From assembly GCA_003213955.1 (NCBI GenBank), contig QCMG01000002.1:1-64000 (forward strand): a stretch of 64,000 bases of DNA, in the 5' to 3' direction. Of this stretch, positions 8,060-18,626 are shown piece by piece; within the stretch, counting starts at the first letter, position 1, and every line of letters starts with the position of its first letter. The notes beneath the pieces are model-generated. The model saw only the letters and a program-made list of their open reading frames with translations, did not search any database and was not told where the DNA came from. Both the position numbers and the translations under genes were made by a program. This DNA comes from Prochlorococcus sp. AG-418-M08. GTDB lineage: Bacteria; Cyanobacteriota; Cyanobacteriia; PCC-6307; Cyanobiaceae.

Positions 8060-9715
8060 TTGGAAATAATTAATGGATTTAATCTTAAGAACATCAGGGG
8101 TGATATTTTAGGAGGAATAACTGCTGCAGTAGTAGCTTTACCTCTTGCACTCGCTTTTGGAAACGCAGCCTTAGGACCTGGGGGCGCAATTTACGGTTTA
8201 TACGGAGCAGTTGTTGTAGGTTTTTTAGCAGCTTTATTTGGCGGCACACCTGCACAAGTTAGTGGCCCAACCGGTCCAATGAGTGTGACAGTAGCAGGAG
8301 TCGTAGCAAGTTTAGCAGCAGTTGGCGTGCCAAGAGATCTTTCGGCAGGGCAAATTTTACCACTGGTAATGGCAGCTGTGGTAATTGGCGGCTTATTACA
8401 AATATTGTTTGGAATTTTGAAGCTTGGTAAATATATAACTCTTGTCCCATATTCTGTTGTCTCAGGATTCATGTCTGGAATAGGGGTAATTATAATCGCT
8501 CTTCAAATTGGTCCATTATTAGGAATCAGTACCCGAGGAGGTGTAGTCGAGTCCTTATCAACTGTTTTTTCAAATTTTCAACCTAATGGAGCAGCTATCG
8601 GAGTAGCAATTATGACTTTAGGTATAGTATTTCTAACTCCTAGAAAAATAAGTCAGTGGGTACCTTCTCCACTTTTAGCATTATTAATTGTAACCCCAAT
8701 ATCAATACTAATTTTCGGTGATGGGGCAATAGACAGAATTGGTGAGATCCCAAGAGGAGTTCCATCTTTAAATCTTCCAAGTTTTAATAAATACTTTCCT
8801 ATTATTTTCAAAGCAGGCCTAGTACTTGCAGTGCTTGGAGCTATTGACTCTTTACTTACATCTCTAGTAGCAGATAATATTTCGCAAACAAAGCATAATT
8901 CTGATCGAGAATTAATTGGCCAGGGAATAGGAAATGCCATAGCTGGATTATTTTCAGGACTGCCTGGTGCTGGAGCAACAATGCGAACTGTTATAAATGT
9001 CAAATCTGGGGGGTCTACACCTATCTCAGGGATGGTTCACTCTATTGTTCTATTAATAGTTTTAGTTGGTGCAGGACCATTAGCAGAGCAAATACCAACC
9101 GCTCTTTTAGCAGGTATTCTCATCAAAGTAGGCTTGGATATTATTGACTGGGGTTTCTTGAGAAGAGCTCACAAATTATCTCTAAAAACGGCGGTAGTTA
9201 TGTATGGTGTGCTATTAATGACAGTTTTTTGGGATTTGATATGGGCAGTATTAGTTGGTGTATTTATTGCAAATATGCTAACTATTGATTCAATTACTGA
9301 AACTCAATTAGAAGGGATGGATCAAGACAATCCCTTATCTAATGAGCGTCAGGAAAGTAAAAACCTTTTACCTTCTGATGAAAAAGCTCTTCTTGATAGA
9401 TGTTCTGGAGAAGTGATGTTGTTTAGACTAAAAGGCCCACTAAGTTTTGGTGCGGCAAAAGGTATTTCCGAAAGAATGATGTTAGTAAGAAACTATAAAA
9501 TTTTAATTTTAGATATTACTGATGTCCCAAGACTTGGAGTTACAGCAACACTTGCTATTGAAGATATGATTCAAGAAGCTAAAAATAATTCTAGAAAAGC
9601 ATTTGTAGCTGGAGCTAACGAAAAAGTGAAAGAAAGATTATCTAAATTTGGAGTTGATGGCATTATTAAGACAAGAAAAGAAGCTTTAGAAGCTGCCTTA
9701 AATGAATTAGCCTGA
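8060..9715 (+). CDS. SulP-family anion (probable bicarbonate or sulfate) transporter
   Basis: This 551-residue inner-membrane carrier has about a dozen hydrophobic segments from residue 10 to 410 and the SulP N-terminal signature (GGITAAVVALPLALAFGNA; SGPTGPMSV). A cytoplasmic STAS domain spans about 455-551 (DITDVPRLGVTATLAI). The closest functional model is BicA, the sodium-dependent bicarbonate transporter, and Prochlorococcus copies are often called BicA2. The next gene, an SbtA-like carrier 6 bp away, supports inorganic carbon uptake, but sulfate transport cannot be excluded. The TTG start at 8060 is chosen because AGGAG lies 7 bases upstream and the protein begins right at the first SulP segment. 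Confidence 0.85.
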   Translation: MEIINGFNLKNIRGDILGGITAAVVALPLALAFGNAALGPGGAIYGLYGAVVVGFLAALFGGTPAQVSGPTGPMSVTVAGVVASLAAVGVPRDLSAGQILPLVMAAVVIGGLLQILFGILKLGKYITLVPYSVVSGFMSGIGVIIIALQIGPLLGISTRGGVVESLSTVFSNFQPNGAAIGVAIMTLGIVFLTPRKISQWVPSPLLALLIVTPISILIFGDGAIDRIGEIPRGVPSLNLPSFNKYFPIIFKAGLVLAVLGAIDSLLTSLVADNISQTKHNSDRELIGQGIGNAIAGLFSGLPGAGATMRTVINVKSGGSTPISGMVHSIVLLIVLVGAGPLAEQIPTALLAGILIKVGLDIIDWGFLRRAHKLSLKTAVVMYGVLLMTVFWDLIWAVLVGVFIANMLTIDSITETQLEGMDQDNPLSNERQESKNLLPSDEKALLDRCSGEVMLFRLKGPLSFGAAKGISERMMLVRNYKILILDITDVPRLGVTATLAIEDMIQEAKNNSRKAFVAGANEKVKERLSKFGVDGIIKTRKEALEAALNELA

Positions 9716-9721
9716 TAATTT

Positions 9722-10720
9722 ATGGAAATAAATCCCATACTCCAAAATGTATTAGCTCCACCAGTACTATTTTTTTTAATTGGTGCGATTTCTATAATTT
9801 TTAAATCTGACTTAGAAATACCCGCTCCTTTACCTAAACTTTTTTCCTTATACTTGCTTTTGGCAATTGGTTTTAAAGGAGGAATTGAAATACAGAAAAG
9901 TGGTTTTACAGATCAGGTTTTACCAACATTGGGCGCAGCAATACTGATGTCGTTAATAATTCCAATTATTGGATTCTTCATCTTAAGATACAAATTTGAT
10001 GTTTTTAACTCGGCAGCCATTGCTGCTGCGTATGGATCAATTAGTGCTGTAACTTTTATCTCAGCAGAAAGTTTTTTAGAAAGTCAAAATATAGATTTTG
10101 ATGGATTCATGGTCGGGGCATTAGCTTTAATGGAGTCTCCTGCAATCATTGTGGGTTTATTAATAGTAAAATTTGCAGCTCCTAAAAATAGACCCAATTC
10201 AAGGAAAATGCATCTTAGCTCCATACTGCATGAGTCTCTTTTAAATGGATCAGTTTATTTATTACTATCTAGTTTGATTGTAGGTTTTCTTACTGCCTTA
10301 AGTAATCCTGCTGCCATTGCAAAAATGGAACCTTTTACTGGACAATTATTTTATGGAGCAGAATGTTTTTTCCTTTTAGACATGGGAATAGTCGCAGCTC
10401 AAAGATTACCAAGGTTAAAGAATGCGGGTTCTTATTTAATTGGATTTGCAATCTTTATGCCATTATTTAATTCTTTAATAGGTGTTTTCGTTGCAAGATT
10501 TTTATCTCTAGGACCTGGAAACGCACTTTTATTTGTGGTTTTATGTGCAAGTGCCTCGTATTTAGCAGTACCGGCAGCAATGAGGATGACTGTGCCAGAG
10601 GCGCGCTCAAGTTACTACATATCTACAACATTAGGTTTGACTTTCCCATTCAATATAGTGCTAGGCATACCAATCTATATGAGTTTAGTAAATAAAATTA
10701 TCCCAATTGCCCCTTTGTAA
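9722..10720 (+). CDS. SbtA-like sodium-dependent bicarbonate permease
   Basis: This 332-residue membrane protein has about ten hydrophobic segments and the SbtA family (DUF897) signature AAIAAAYGSISAVTFISAE in the first half, repeated in weaker form in the second (FVVLCASASYLAVPAAMRMTV), consistent with an inverted-repeat fold. SbtA imports bicarbonate with sodium and is held closed by SbtB. The gene is 6 bp after the SulP gene and 3 bp before an SbtB-like gene, so the three are almost surely one operon. Marine alpha-cyanobacterial copies are known as SbtA2 and differ from the freshwater type, so transport activity is inferred. Confidence 0.86.
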   Translation: MEINPILQNVLAPPVLFFLIGAISIIFKSDLEIPAPLPKLFSLYLLLAIGFKGGIEIQKSGFTDQVLPTLGAAILMSLIIPIIGFFILRYKFDVFNSAAIAAAYGSISAVTFISAESFLESQNIDFDGFMVGALALMESPAIIVGLLIVKFAAPKNRPNSRKMHLSSILHESLLNGSVYLLLSSLIVGFLTALSNPAAIAKMEPFTGQLFYGAECFFLLDMGIVAAQRLPRLKNAGSYLIGFAIFMPLFNSLIGVFVARFLSLGPGNALLFVVLCASASYLAVPAAMRMTVPEARSSYYISTTLGLTFPFNIVLGIPIYMSLVNKIIPIAPL

Positions 10721-10723
10721 AAA

Positions 10724-11005
10724 ATGAAAAGACTAGATTTGATTTTTAGTGAAAGAGAGCTTGATGCAATTATCAAGACATTAGAAAAAGCTAATGTACC
10801 GGGATATACAGTAATGAAACATGCAACTGGAAGAGGTCCAGAAAGAGTTGTTACTGAAGATATGGAATTTACTGGGTTAGGCTCAAATGCTCATGTCATA
10901 GTTTTCTGTGAACAAGAATTGATTGATCAGATGCGTGACAATATTAAGTCTGATTTAAGTTATTACGGAGGAGTGGCTTACATCTCAGAAGCAACACCTT
11001 TATAA
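10724..11005 (+). CDS. SbtB-like PII signalling protein
   Basis: This is a 93-residue member of the PII superfamily (SbtB type): LIFSERELDAIIKTLEKA at the start, a T-loop region with GYTVMKHATGRGPERV, and the strand AHVIVFCEQELIDQM. SbtB binds adenine nucleotides such as cAMP and AMP and controls SbtA. This copy ends at GGVAYISEATPL and lacks the C-terminal CGPEGC redox loop of the Synechocystis protein. It starts 3 bp after the SbtA-like gene. The family is recognised by pattern and neighbourhood together. Confidence 0.83.
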   Translation: MKRLDLIFSERELDAIIKTLEKANVPGYTVMKHATGRGPERVVTEDMEFTGLGSNAHVIVFCEQELIDQMRDNIKSDLSYYGGVAYISEATPL

Positions 11006-11026
11006 ATTTTTCTACTTTAAAACTCC

Positions 11027-11983
11027 TCAGGAATGTATCCAATCGACTCTTATATTTTTTCTACTATTTAAATATCGATCAATAGACATAGCTGCTATGC
11101 AGCCATCTGATGCCGCAACAACTGCTTGCTTGAAAGGTGTATTTCTTATATCGCCAATTGCCCATACACCATCTGAATTTGTAGACATAAAATCATCAAC
11201 GATTACTCCTCCATCTTCCTTTAAAGCAATTTGACCTCCTAAAAAATCAGTAATTGGCTTTGAACCACTCATATAGACAAAAACTCCATCTAAATCAAGA
11301 TTAATAGGTCCTTCTTCCTGTTTATTTTTAACAACAACCCCATTAACGCCCATATCATTCCCTAGTATCTCTAATAATCTCGTTCTACTCCAGTGTTTAA
11401 TATTAGAACTATCCATCAATTCCATTGCCTCCTCATTATCTGGTTTTGGATCACTTGATGTAATCCAATGTACCGTTGAAGCAAATTTAGTAAGTACAGT
11501 AGCTTCTTCAATTGCCTCTTTATTTACTCCAATAACTGCAACTTCTTTATTTTTATAAAAAGCACCATCACAAGTAGCACAGTAGCTTACACCCTTGCCT
11601 AAAAAATCTGCTTCTCCTTTAAAAGAAGCAGGTCTACCCATTGCTCCACTTGCTAAGACAAGTGCTTTAGCCTTAAAAGTTCCTTCGGGTGTATAAACGG
11701 TCTTCCAATCTTTGCCAATGTCAATGCCAAAAACTTGTGCTCTTCTATAATCAGTTCCATATTGCACGGCTTGTTCTCTCATCAATGTAAGTAATTTTTC
11801 CCCACTAATATCAACTGGAACTCCTGGATAATTAGCAATCTGATGAGTGATAGCTAGAGCACCAACAGATGGATTTTTATCTATTATGACTGTCTTTAGA
11901 TTAGAACGAGATGTATACAATGCACATGTACATCCGGCTGGACCACCGCCGATAATAGCAACATCTGTTTCAATGATTTCCAA
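11027..11983 (-). CDS. thioredoxin-reductase-like flavoprotein lacking NADPH motifs (DDOR-type candidate)
   Basis: This 318-residue protein has an N-terminal FAD fold (VAIIGGGPAGCTCALYTSRS), a redox pair in CATC at 135-138, and the FAD motif GVWAIGDIRNTPFKQAVVAA near the C-terminus, all typical of low-molecular-weight thioredoxin reductase. The second nucleotide fold is altered: the GGGxxA motif reads IGVNKEAIEEA (151-161), and the NADPH phosphate motif HRRxxxR is replaced by VHWITSSDPKP (171-181). That pattern resembles the cyanobacterial diflavin-linked disulfide oxidoreductase (Synechocystis Slr0600). Its electron donor is unknown. A ribosome-binding AAGGAG lies just upstream on the minus strand. 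Confidence 0.82.
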   Translation of the reverse strand: MEIIETDVAIIGGGPAGCTCALYTSRSNLKTVIIDKNPSVGALAITHQIANYPGVPVDISGEKLLTLMREQAVQYGTDYRRAQVFGIDIGKDWKTVYTPEGTFKAKALVLASGAMGRPASFKGEADFLGKGVSYCATCDGAFYKNKEVAVIGVNKEAIEEATVLTKFASTVHWITSSDPKPDNEEAMELMDSSNIKHWSRTRLLEILGNDMGVNGVVVKNKQEEGPINLDLDGVFVYMSGSKPITDFLGGQIALKEDGGVIVDDFMSTNSDGVWAIGDIRNTPFKQAVVAASDGCIAAMSIDRYLNSRKNIRVDWIHS

Positions 11984-12237
11984 TTTAAGAAAACTCCTTA
12001 TAAATCAGTAATTAGAGGTTTTTGGGGATAGAAAAATATAATTTTAAGATTTCTAACCTTATACATAAATATAAGTTAAGAGAAAAAAAAGAAAAAAGCA
12101 GAATATAGATACAAACTTACATAGGAAAAGAATAGTAGATAAATATCAAAAGAAAATCAATTGCCTGATTTGTTCTCAATTGATCTATCATTAAATAAAT
12201 TAAGATTATAAATTATCAAAAAATTTAAATTTCATTT

Positions 12238-12555
12238 ATGACAAATTCTGATTATCTTTTAAAAGCAGCTATTAAAAAGGTAACTGAAAAATTAAACGAA
12301 ATAGTTGTAGAAAAAATTGAAGAAGCTACAAATATCGCTCAAGATGCTCCAGAAATAATCAAAAAAGAATTCGATACGCTAAGAGAAGCAATTATTGAAG
12401 AGGCTGCAAGAATGGAAAATGAAATGTCTACTAAAAAAAATACTGACAATGCAGAATCTTATCGAGATCCAAACTTAAGTGAAGTTTTAAAAGAAATACA
12501 GGAGATTGAAGAAAAGATTGAACAATTCAATAAAAAGATGAATAATTATATTTAA
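12238..12555 (+). CDS. coiled-coil protein of unknown function, coupled to ABC1 kinase gene
   Basis: A 105-residue, highly charged protein with heptad-like patterns (KKVTEKLNEIVVEKIEEATN and SEVLKEIQEIEEKIEQFNKK), so two helices or coiled coils are likely. It has no cysteine, signal peptide or membrane segment. Its stop overlaps the start of the following ABC1 kinase gene by one base (TAATG), which implies translational coupling and suggests a shared task, possibly a partner of the kinase. I do not recognise a named family. Confidence 0.7.
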   Translation: MTNSDYLLKAAIKKVTEKLNEIVVEKIEEATNIAQDAPEIIKKEFDTLREAIIEEAARMENEMSTKKNTDNAESYRDPNLSEVLKEIQEIEEKIEQFNKKMNNYI

Positions 12556-14222
12556 TGGCTAATTATAAATTTAAAAATCGAATACAGAAAATCAAAAGAG
12601 GTTTTATCATTTGGAGAATACTTATTTTACTTTTAATCACTTTATGGCTGGACAATTTAATATTTAATATTTTTCAAATTAACAGAGATAAGAGAAATAA
12701 AGTACAAATAAAAAGAGCTAAGTGGTTTACTAATCAATTAATTAAACTTGGTTCTGCTTTTATCAAAATTGGTCAGCTATTATCGGCAAGGCCTGATTTA
12801 ATACCTAATACTTGGATTCAAGAATTATCGAAATTACAAGATCAAGTTCCACAGTTTTCATATACAAAAGTGGAAGCAATTATCAAAAAAGAATTAGGTC
12901 ATAAGTTATCAAAAATAAACCAAATTAATCCTTCCCCAATTGGATCCGCTTCGCTAGCTCAGGTTCATAAAGCAACTTTGAATAATGGTAAGGAAGTTGT
13001 ATTTAAAGTTCAAAGACCCAATCTAAAAAATTTATTCATTATCGATTTGAACATAATGCAACAAATTGCTGCAATCCTTCAAAAGAATAAGAAGTGGAGT
13101 CGTGGAAGAAATTGGGTTGCGATAGCAAAAGAGTGCAGAAAAGTACTTATGAAAGAATTAGATTTTAAATGCGAAGCCCAATATGCAGCAAGATTTAGAC
13201 AACAATTCATTGATGATGACAACATAGAAATCCCTGAGGTAATTTGGGACTTGAGCAGTGAAAAAGTTCTTTGTTTAAGTTACTTGGAGGGTACCAAAAT
13301 AAGTGATATTGAGAAATTAAAATCTAAGAATATTGACTTACCAAAGATTGCAGAAATAGGTGCCATTTGCTATTTAAAACAGCTAGTAAATTATGGTTTT
13401 TTTCATGCTGATCCTCATCCAGGGAATTTAGCTATTTCGAATTCAGGCAAATTGATCTTTTATGATTTTGGGATGATGGGTAATATTTCAAATAACCTAC
13501 AAATAAGTCTGGGATCTATGGTTCAGTCTGCAGCATTAAGAGATGCCTCATCATTAGTAACTCAACTTCAGAAAGCAGGCTTGATTTCTAGAGATATAGA
13601 TGTAGGACCAGTTAGAAGATTAGTTAGATTAATGCTTAAAGAAGCTTTAACTCCTCCATTCAGCCCAAATATCATCGAGAAACTATCAGGTGATTTATAC
13701 GAACTTGTTTATGAAACACCTTTTCAGCTGCCAGTTGATTTAATATTTGTGATGAGAGCACTATCAACTTTTGAGGGTGTTGGTAGAATGTTAGACCCAG
13801 GGTTTAACCTTGTATCAATTACTAAGCCTTATCTCATCGATCTAATGACTTCCAATAATCAATCACCTAACGATTTAATTAACCAATTTGGCAGACAAGT
13901 TGGCGAAATAAGTTCAAAGGCTGTAGGTATCCCAAAAAGAATTGATGAGAGTTTAGAAAGATTAGAACAGGGTGATTTACAACTTCAAATAAGGATGGGG
14001 GAATCTGACAGACAATTTAAGAGAATGTTCACTGCTCAAAAATCATTGGGCCATTCTATTCTTATAGGAAGCTTAACAATAGCATCAGCTTTACTCGTAA
14101 CTAAAAATCAAAGTAATTTTGCTATCTTACCTTTAATTTTTGCAGCTCCAATAAGTATTGATTGGATTAAATGTCAATTAAGCATGAGAAAAGGATCACG
14201 ACTAGAAAAACTTAAGCAATAA
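12555..14222 (+). CDS. ABC1/UbiB-family atypical kinase (ABC1K)
   Basis: ABC1 kinases control quinone and prenyl-lipid metabolism in bacteria, mitochondria and plastids. This 555-residue protein has the family KxGQ motif (FIKIGQLLSARPDLIP), the alanine-rich nucleotide loop (GSASLAQVHKA), the invariant lysine in VVFKVQRP, the ExD motif KELDFKCEAQ, the catalytic HADPHPGN and the DFG of LIFYDFGMMG. A hydrophobic stretch near the N-terminus (ILILLLITLWL) and two near residues 515-545 suggest membrane anchoring. It is cotranscribed with the coiled-coil gene and ends 3 bp from enolase on the other strand. Confidence 0.9.
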   Translation: MANYKFKNRIQKIKRGFIIWRILILLLITLWLDNLIFNIFQINRDKRNKVQIKRAKWFTNQLIKLGSAFIKIGQLLSARPDLIPNTWIQELSKLQDQVPQFSYTKVEAIIKKELGHKLSKINQINPSPIGSASLAQVHKATLNNGKEVVFKVQRPNLKNLFIIDLNIMQQIAAILQKNKKWSRGRNWVAIAKECRKVLMKELDFKCEAQYAARFRQQFIDDDNIEIPEVIWDLSSEKVLCLSYLEGTKISDIEKLKSKNIDLPKIAEIGAICYLKQLVNYGFFHADPHPGNLAISNSGKLIFYDFGMMGNISNNLQISLGSMVQSAALRDASSLVTQLQKAGLISRDIDVGPVRRLVRLMLKEALTPPFSPNIIEKLSGDLYELVYETPFQLPVDLIFVMRALSTFEGVGRMLDPGFNLVSITKPYLIDLMTSNNQSPNDLINQFGRQVGEISSKAVGIPKRIDESLERLEQGDLQLQIRMGESDRQFKRMFTAQKSLGHSILIGSLTIASALLVTKNQSNFAILPLIFAAPISIDWIKCQLSMRKGSRLEKLKQ

Positions 14223-14225
14223 AAA

Positions 14226-15521
<1,296 letters not shown>

Positions 15522-15715
15522 TTAATAAATACTATTTAAATCCTATTAATAGCTGAAGTATTTGGCTAATATCTGAAATATAAAGAAGATAATTAAATAA
15601 TTTTTTTTGATTTCAAAACAAGTTCTAAAAGCTTTTACTAATAAGCAATTCAACTATAAAAAATTTTCAAACAAACCAAATAACCCTTTTATTTAAAAAA
15701 AACTTAAAATTCATC

Positions 15716-15737
15716 TTATAATTTAGAAAAATTATAA
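15716..15737 (+). promoter_or_regulatory. AT-rich inverted repeat containing a TATAAT box
   Basis: TTATAATTT (15716-15724) and AAATTATAA (15729-15737) form a perfect 9-bp dyad with a 4-base loop. The left arm holds TATAAT at 15717-15722, about 83 bases before the ClpB-like start. No matching -35 box is seen. In DNA this AT-rich the match may be accidental. The rest of 15519-15804 shows no gene. Confidence 0.3.
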
Positions 15738-15804
15738 ATGATCATTAAATGTATTCTTAATTAAGATAAAAATAAAATGATCCAGTATAAATTTCGTATA
15801 GTTC

Positions 15805-18564
15805 ATGAGAAAAACACTTACATCAAATCCAGAAATTTTTAGTGATATTAGTTGGAATCTTCTTTTATTAGGAGAAGAAACTGCAAAAAAATGGGATCAT
15901 AGTGAATTTAATATCGAACACATTATTCATACTTTGTTCACTTCAAGTGACTTTTTTGCATTTATAGAAAAGTTATCAATAGATCAAGATACTGTTCTTG
16001 ACATTACTGAAGATTTTTTAGAAGAAACCCCAACAAATGATTCAGATATTTTTACTATTGGTGAGGAACTCGAAATTTTATTAGACAATGCAAATCAAAT
16101 AAAAACTCAATGGGGATCAAATTTGATCGAGATTCCTCATTTGTTAATTGCTTTAGGCAGAGATTCAAGAATTGGTAATTATGTTTTCCAAGAGGGTGAA
16201 CTTTCAGTAGAACAATTAGAGAAAGAATTAAAATCCTCCCCTAATATTAGTCAAAGTAATATACACATTGACAATCAAAAAAATATCCCTGATGAAGATA
16301 ATAAATTGTTCAATAAACCAGTCAATGAAAGTGATGAAGGTTCCCTAATACAGGAATCAAAAGCTACCATACCTTCACCAAAAAGTAATATTCAAATTAA
16401 AACTCAGCAAAAATTTGAGGAGAAGGCCCTATCTCTTTACGGAAAAGATCTAACTAGATCTGCTGAAAAAGGGTTATTGGATCCAGTAATAGGTAGGAAA
16501 GAGGAGATTAATAACTTAATGAGAGTTTTATCAAGACGAAGCAAAAATAATCCTATTCTTATTGGTTATCCAGGAGTTGGCAAAAAATCTATTACCAAAT
16601 TACTTGCTCAGTTAATAGTCGAAAAAAAAGTTCCTGATTCGTTAAAAAACTTAAAAATTATTTCTCTTGACTTGGGCGCATTAGTTTCTGGAACGAAATT
16701 CAGAGGCCAATTAGAAGAGAGGCTAAGCCTAATACTAAATGAAATAAAAGAATCAAATCAGGGCATTATTTTATTTATTGATGAAATTCATACAATAATT
16801 AGTTCTGATCGATCTTCGACAGATATAAGTAACATCTTAAAACCTTTACTTACTGAAGGAGAGCTAAGATGCATAGGAACAACAACCCCTGAAAAGTTTC
16901 GCGAAAGTATTGAAAGAGATCAAGCATTAAATAATTGCTTTCAAAAAATCATGGTTAATGAACCCTCAGTAGAATTGAGTGCGGAAATTTTACAAGGTAT
17001 AAAAAAGAAATATGAATTACACCATGGCATCAGAATTTCCGAAGAGGCAATTAATTATTCTGCGAGACTAGCAGATAGATATATAAGCGATAAGTACCTT
17101 CCAGATAAAGCAATAGATTTAATTGATGAAGCAGCAGCCCAATTAAAAATAGAGTCTAATATAAAACCCCAGCTGATAATAGACGAAGAAAATAACATCA
17201 AAAATATTGAAAAAAAGTTAAAAGATCTTTCCCCCAAAAAAACTGAAGATATTGAAAGATTATTAGAAAGCAAAGAATTAGCCATTAATAAATTAAGTGA
17301 AATCACCAATAACTGGAATAATGAGCGGAAAAAAATTGATCAATTAACTTATTTGTTAAAAGAAGAGCACAGGATTATTCTAAAAATCGAAGAGTTGAGT
17401 ATAAATAGTGACGAAATAAATAATTTTAATAGTTTAAGTAATCTTGAAGAGGATTTGAACGAAGTTCGATTTGAAATAAAAAACATTGAGAGTATCTTCA
17501 TGAAACCTCAAATAAATAGAAAATCGAATTTTAAATATCAAGTTGAACCCGATGATATTGCAGATGTAATTTCCAAAATCACAGGGATTCCTATTTCCAA
17601 AGTAGTATCTAATGAACGAAAAAAATTAGTCAATTTAGAGTCAGTAATAAGCAAAAAAGTTATTGGTCAGGAAAAAGCTATAGAAGCCGTTTCTTCCGCA
17701 ATAAGAAGAGCTAGAGTTGGAATGAAGAATCCAAAAAGACCAATTGGATCATTCTTATTTATGGGTCCCACTGGAGTTGGCAAGACAGAATTAGCAAAAT
17801 CTTTGGCATCGTCATTATTTGATGAAGAACAAGCTTTATTAAGGTTAGATATGAGTGAATATATGGAAAAAAACGCTGTCGCTAGGCTTTTAGGAGCTCC
17901 TCCAGGTTATGTTGGCTATGAAGAGGGAGGTCAATTAACTGAAGCAGTTAGGAGAAAACCTTATTCTGTAATACTCTTAGATGAGATCGAAAAAGCGCAT
18001 TCAGAAGTTTTCAATGTTCTTCTACAAGTTTTAGACGAAGGGAGATTAACAGATTCTCAAGGAAGAACAGTCGACTTCAAAAATACGGTAATAATAATGA
18101 CTAGTAATTTAGCTGGGAAAATAATATTAGAAGATTCAAAAACAATTCAGAGTAGCGAAGTTAATTCAGAGTTAAGAAAACAAACTTTAGAAGATTCTAT
18201 TAATAAATCATTATCTTCTATTTTTAGACCGGAGTTTTTAAACAGAATTGATGAAATGGTAAAGTTTGAACCACTATCAATTGATCAACTACAAAAAATA
18301 ATTCTTCTACAAATAGAAGATTTAAAAAAATTGTTACTTGAGCAGGGAATAAAACTTAACATTGAAAAGAAAGTAATACAAAAAATTGCTAATGATTCCT
18401 ATGAGCCTGAATATGGTGCTAGACCCTTAGGAAGAGAATTAAGAAGACAAATAGAAAATCCGCTTGCATCAAAACTTTTAGAAGATAATTTTAAAAATAA
18501 AAAAAATATATCTGTAAAGATTAGCCCCTCAAAAAAAGATGAGATTTTATTTAAACCTAGCTGA
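15805..18564 (+). CDS. ClpB-like AAA+ chaperone with degenerate first ATPase module
   Basis: This 919-residue protein follows the ClpB/ClpC plan: N-domain (1-150), linker, AAA module D1 (about 215-420), coiled-coil middle domain (about 445-575), AAA module D2 (about 600-860). D2 is intact: Walker A GPTGVGKT (654-661), Walker B LLDEIE (Asp726, Glu727), pore loop GYVGYEEGG, FRPEFLNR and sensor 2 GARPLGRELRR. D1 is altered: the Walker A reads GYPGVGKKS (254-262) with Lys261 in place of Thr, and the arginine-finger pair ERRF is NNCF (376-379). No ClpP-docking LGF/IGF loop is evident, so it looks like a ClpB-type second paralogue rather than a protease subunit. Confidence 0.88.
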   Translation: MRKTLTSNPEIFSDISWNLLLLGEETAKKWDHSEFNIEHIIHTLFTSSDFFAFIEKLSIDQDTVLDITEDFLEETPTNDSDIFTIGEELEILLDNANQIKTQWGSNLIEIPHLLIALGRDSRIGNYVFQEGELSVEQLEKELKSSPNISQSNIHIDNQKNIPDEDNKLFNKPVNESDEGSLIQESKATIPSPKSNIQIKTQQKFEEKALSLYGKDLTRSAEKGLLDPVIGRKEEINNLMRVLSRRSKNNPILIGYPGVGKKSITKLLAQLIVEKKVPDSLKNLKIISLDLGALVSGTKFRGQLEERLSLILNEIKESNQGIILFIDEIHTIISSDRSSTDISNILKPLLTEGELRCIGTTTPEKFRESIERDQALNNCFQKIMVNEPSVELSAEILQGIKKKYELHHGIRISEEAINYSARLADRYISDKYLPDKAIDLIDEAAAQLKIESNIKPQLIIDEENNIKNIEKKLKDLSPKKTEDIERLLESKELAINKLSEITNNWNNERKKIDQLTYLLKEEHRIILKIEELSINSDEINNFNSLSNLEEDLNEVRFEIKNIESIFMKPQINRKSNFKYQVEPDDIADVISKITGIPISKVVSNERKKLVNLESVISKKVIGQEKAIEAVSSAIRRARVGMKNPKRPIGSFLFMGPTGVGKTELAKSLASSLFDEEQALLRLDMSEYMEKNAVARLLGAPPGYVGYEEGGQLTEAVRRKPYSVILLDEIEKAHSEVFNVLLQVLDEGRLTDSQGRTVDFKNTVIIMTSNLAGKIILEDSKTIQSSEVNSELRKQTLEDSINKSLSSIFRPEFLNRIDEMVKFEPLSIDQLQKIILLQIEDLKKLLLEQGIKLNIEKKVIQKIANDSYEPEYGARPLGRELRRQIENPLASKLLEDNFKNKKNISVKISPSKKDEILFKPS

Positions 18565-18626
18565 TCAGTAAATCAATGAGCTAAAATAAATGAAGTAAAT
18601 AAGCTTAAACTAAAACTAAAATTTTT

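Noticed and set aside
8191-9003. several open frames antisense to the SulP transporter
   Set aside because: They are Pro/Thr/Ala-rich products of a hydrophobic gene read backwards; no start signals or family match.
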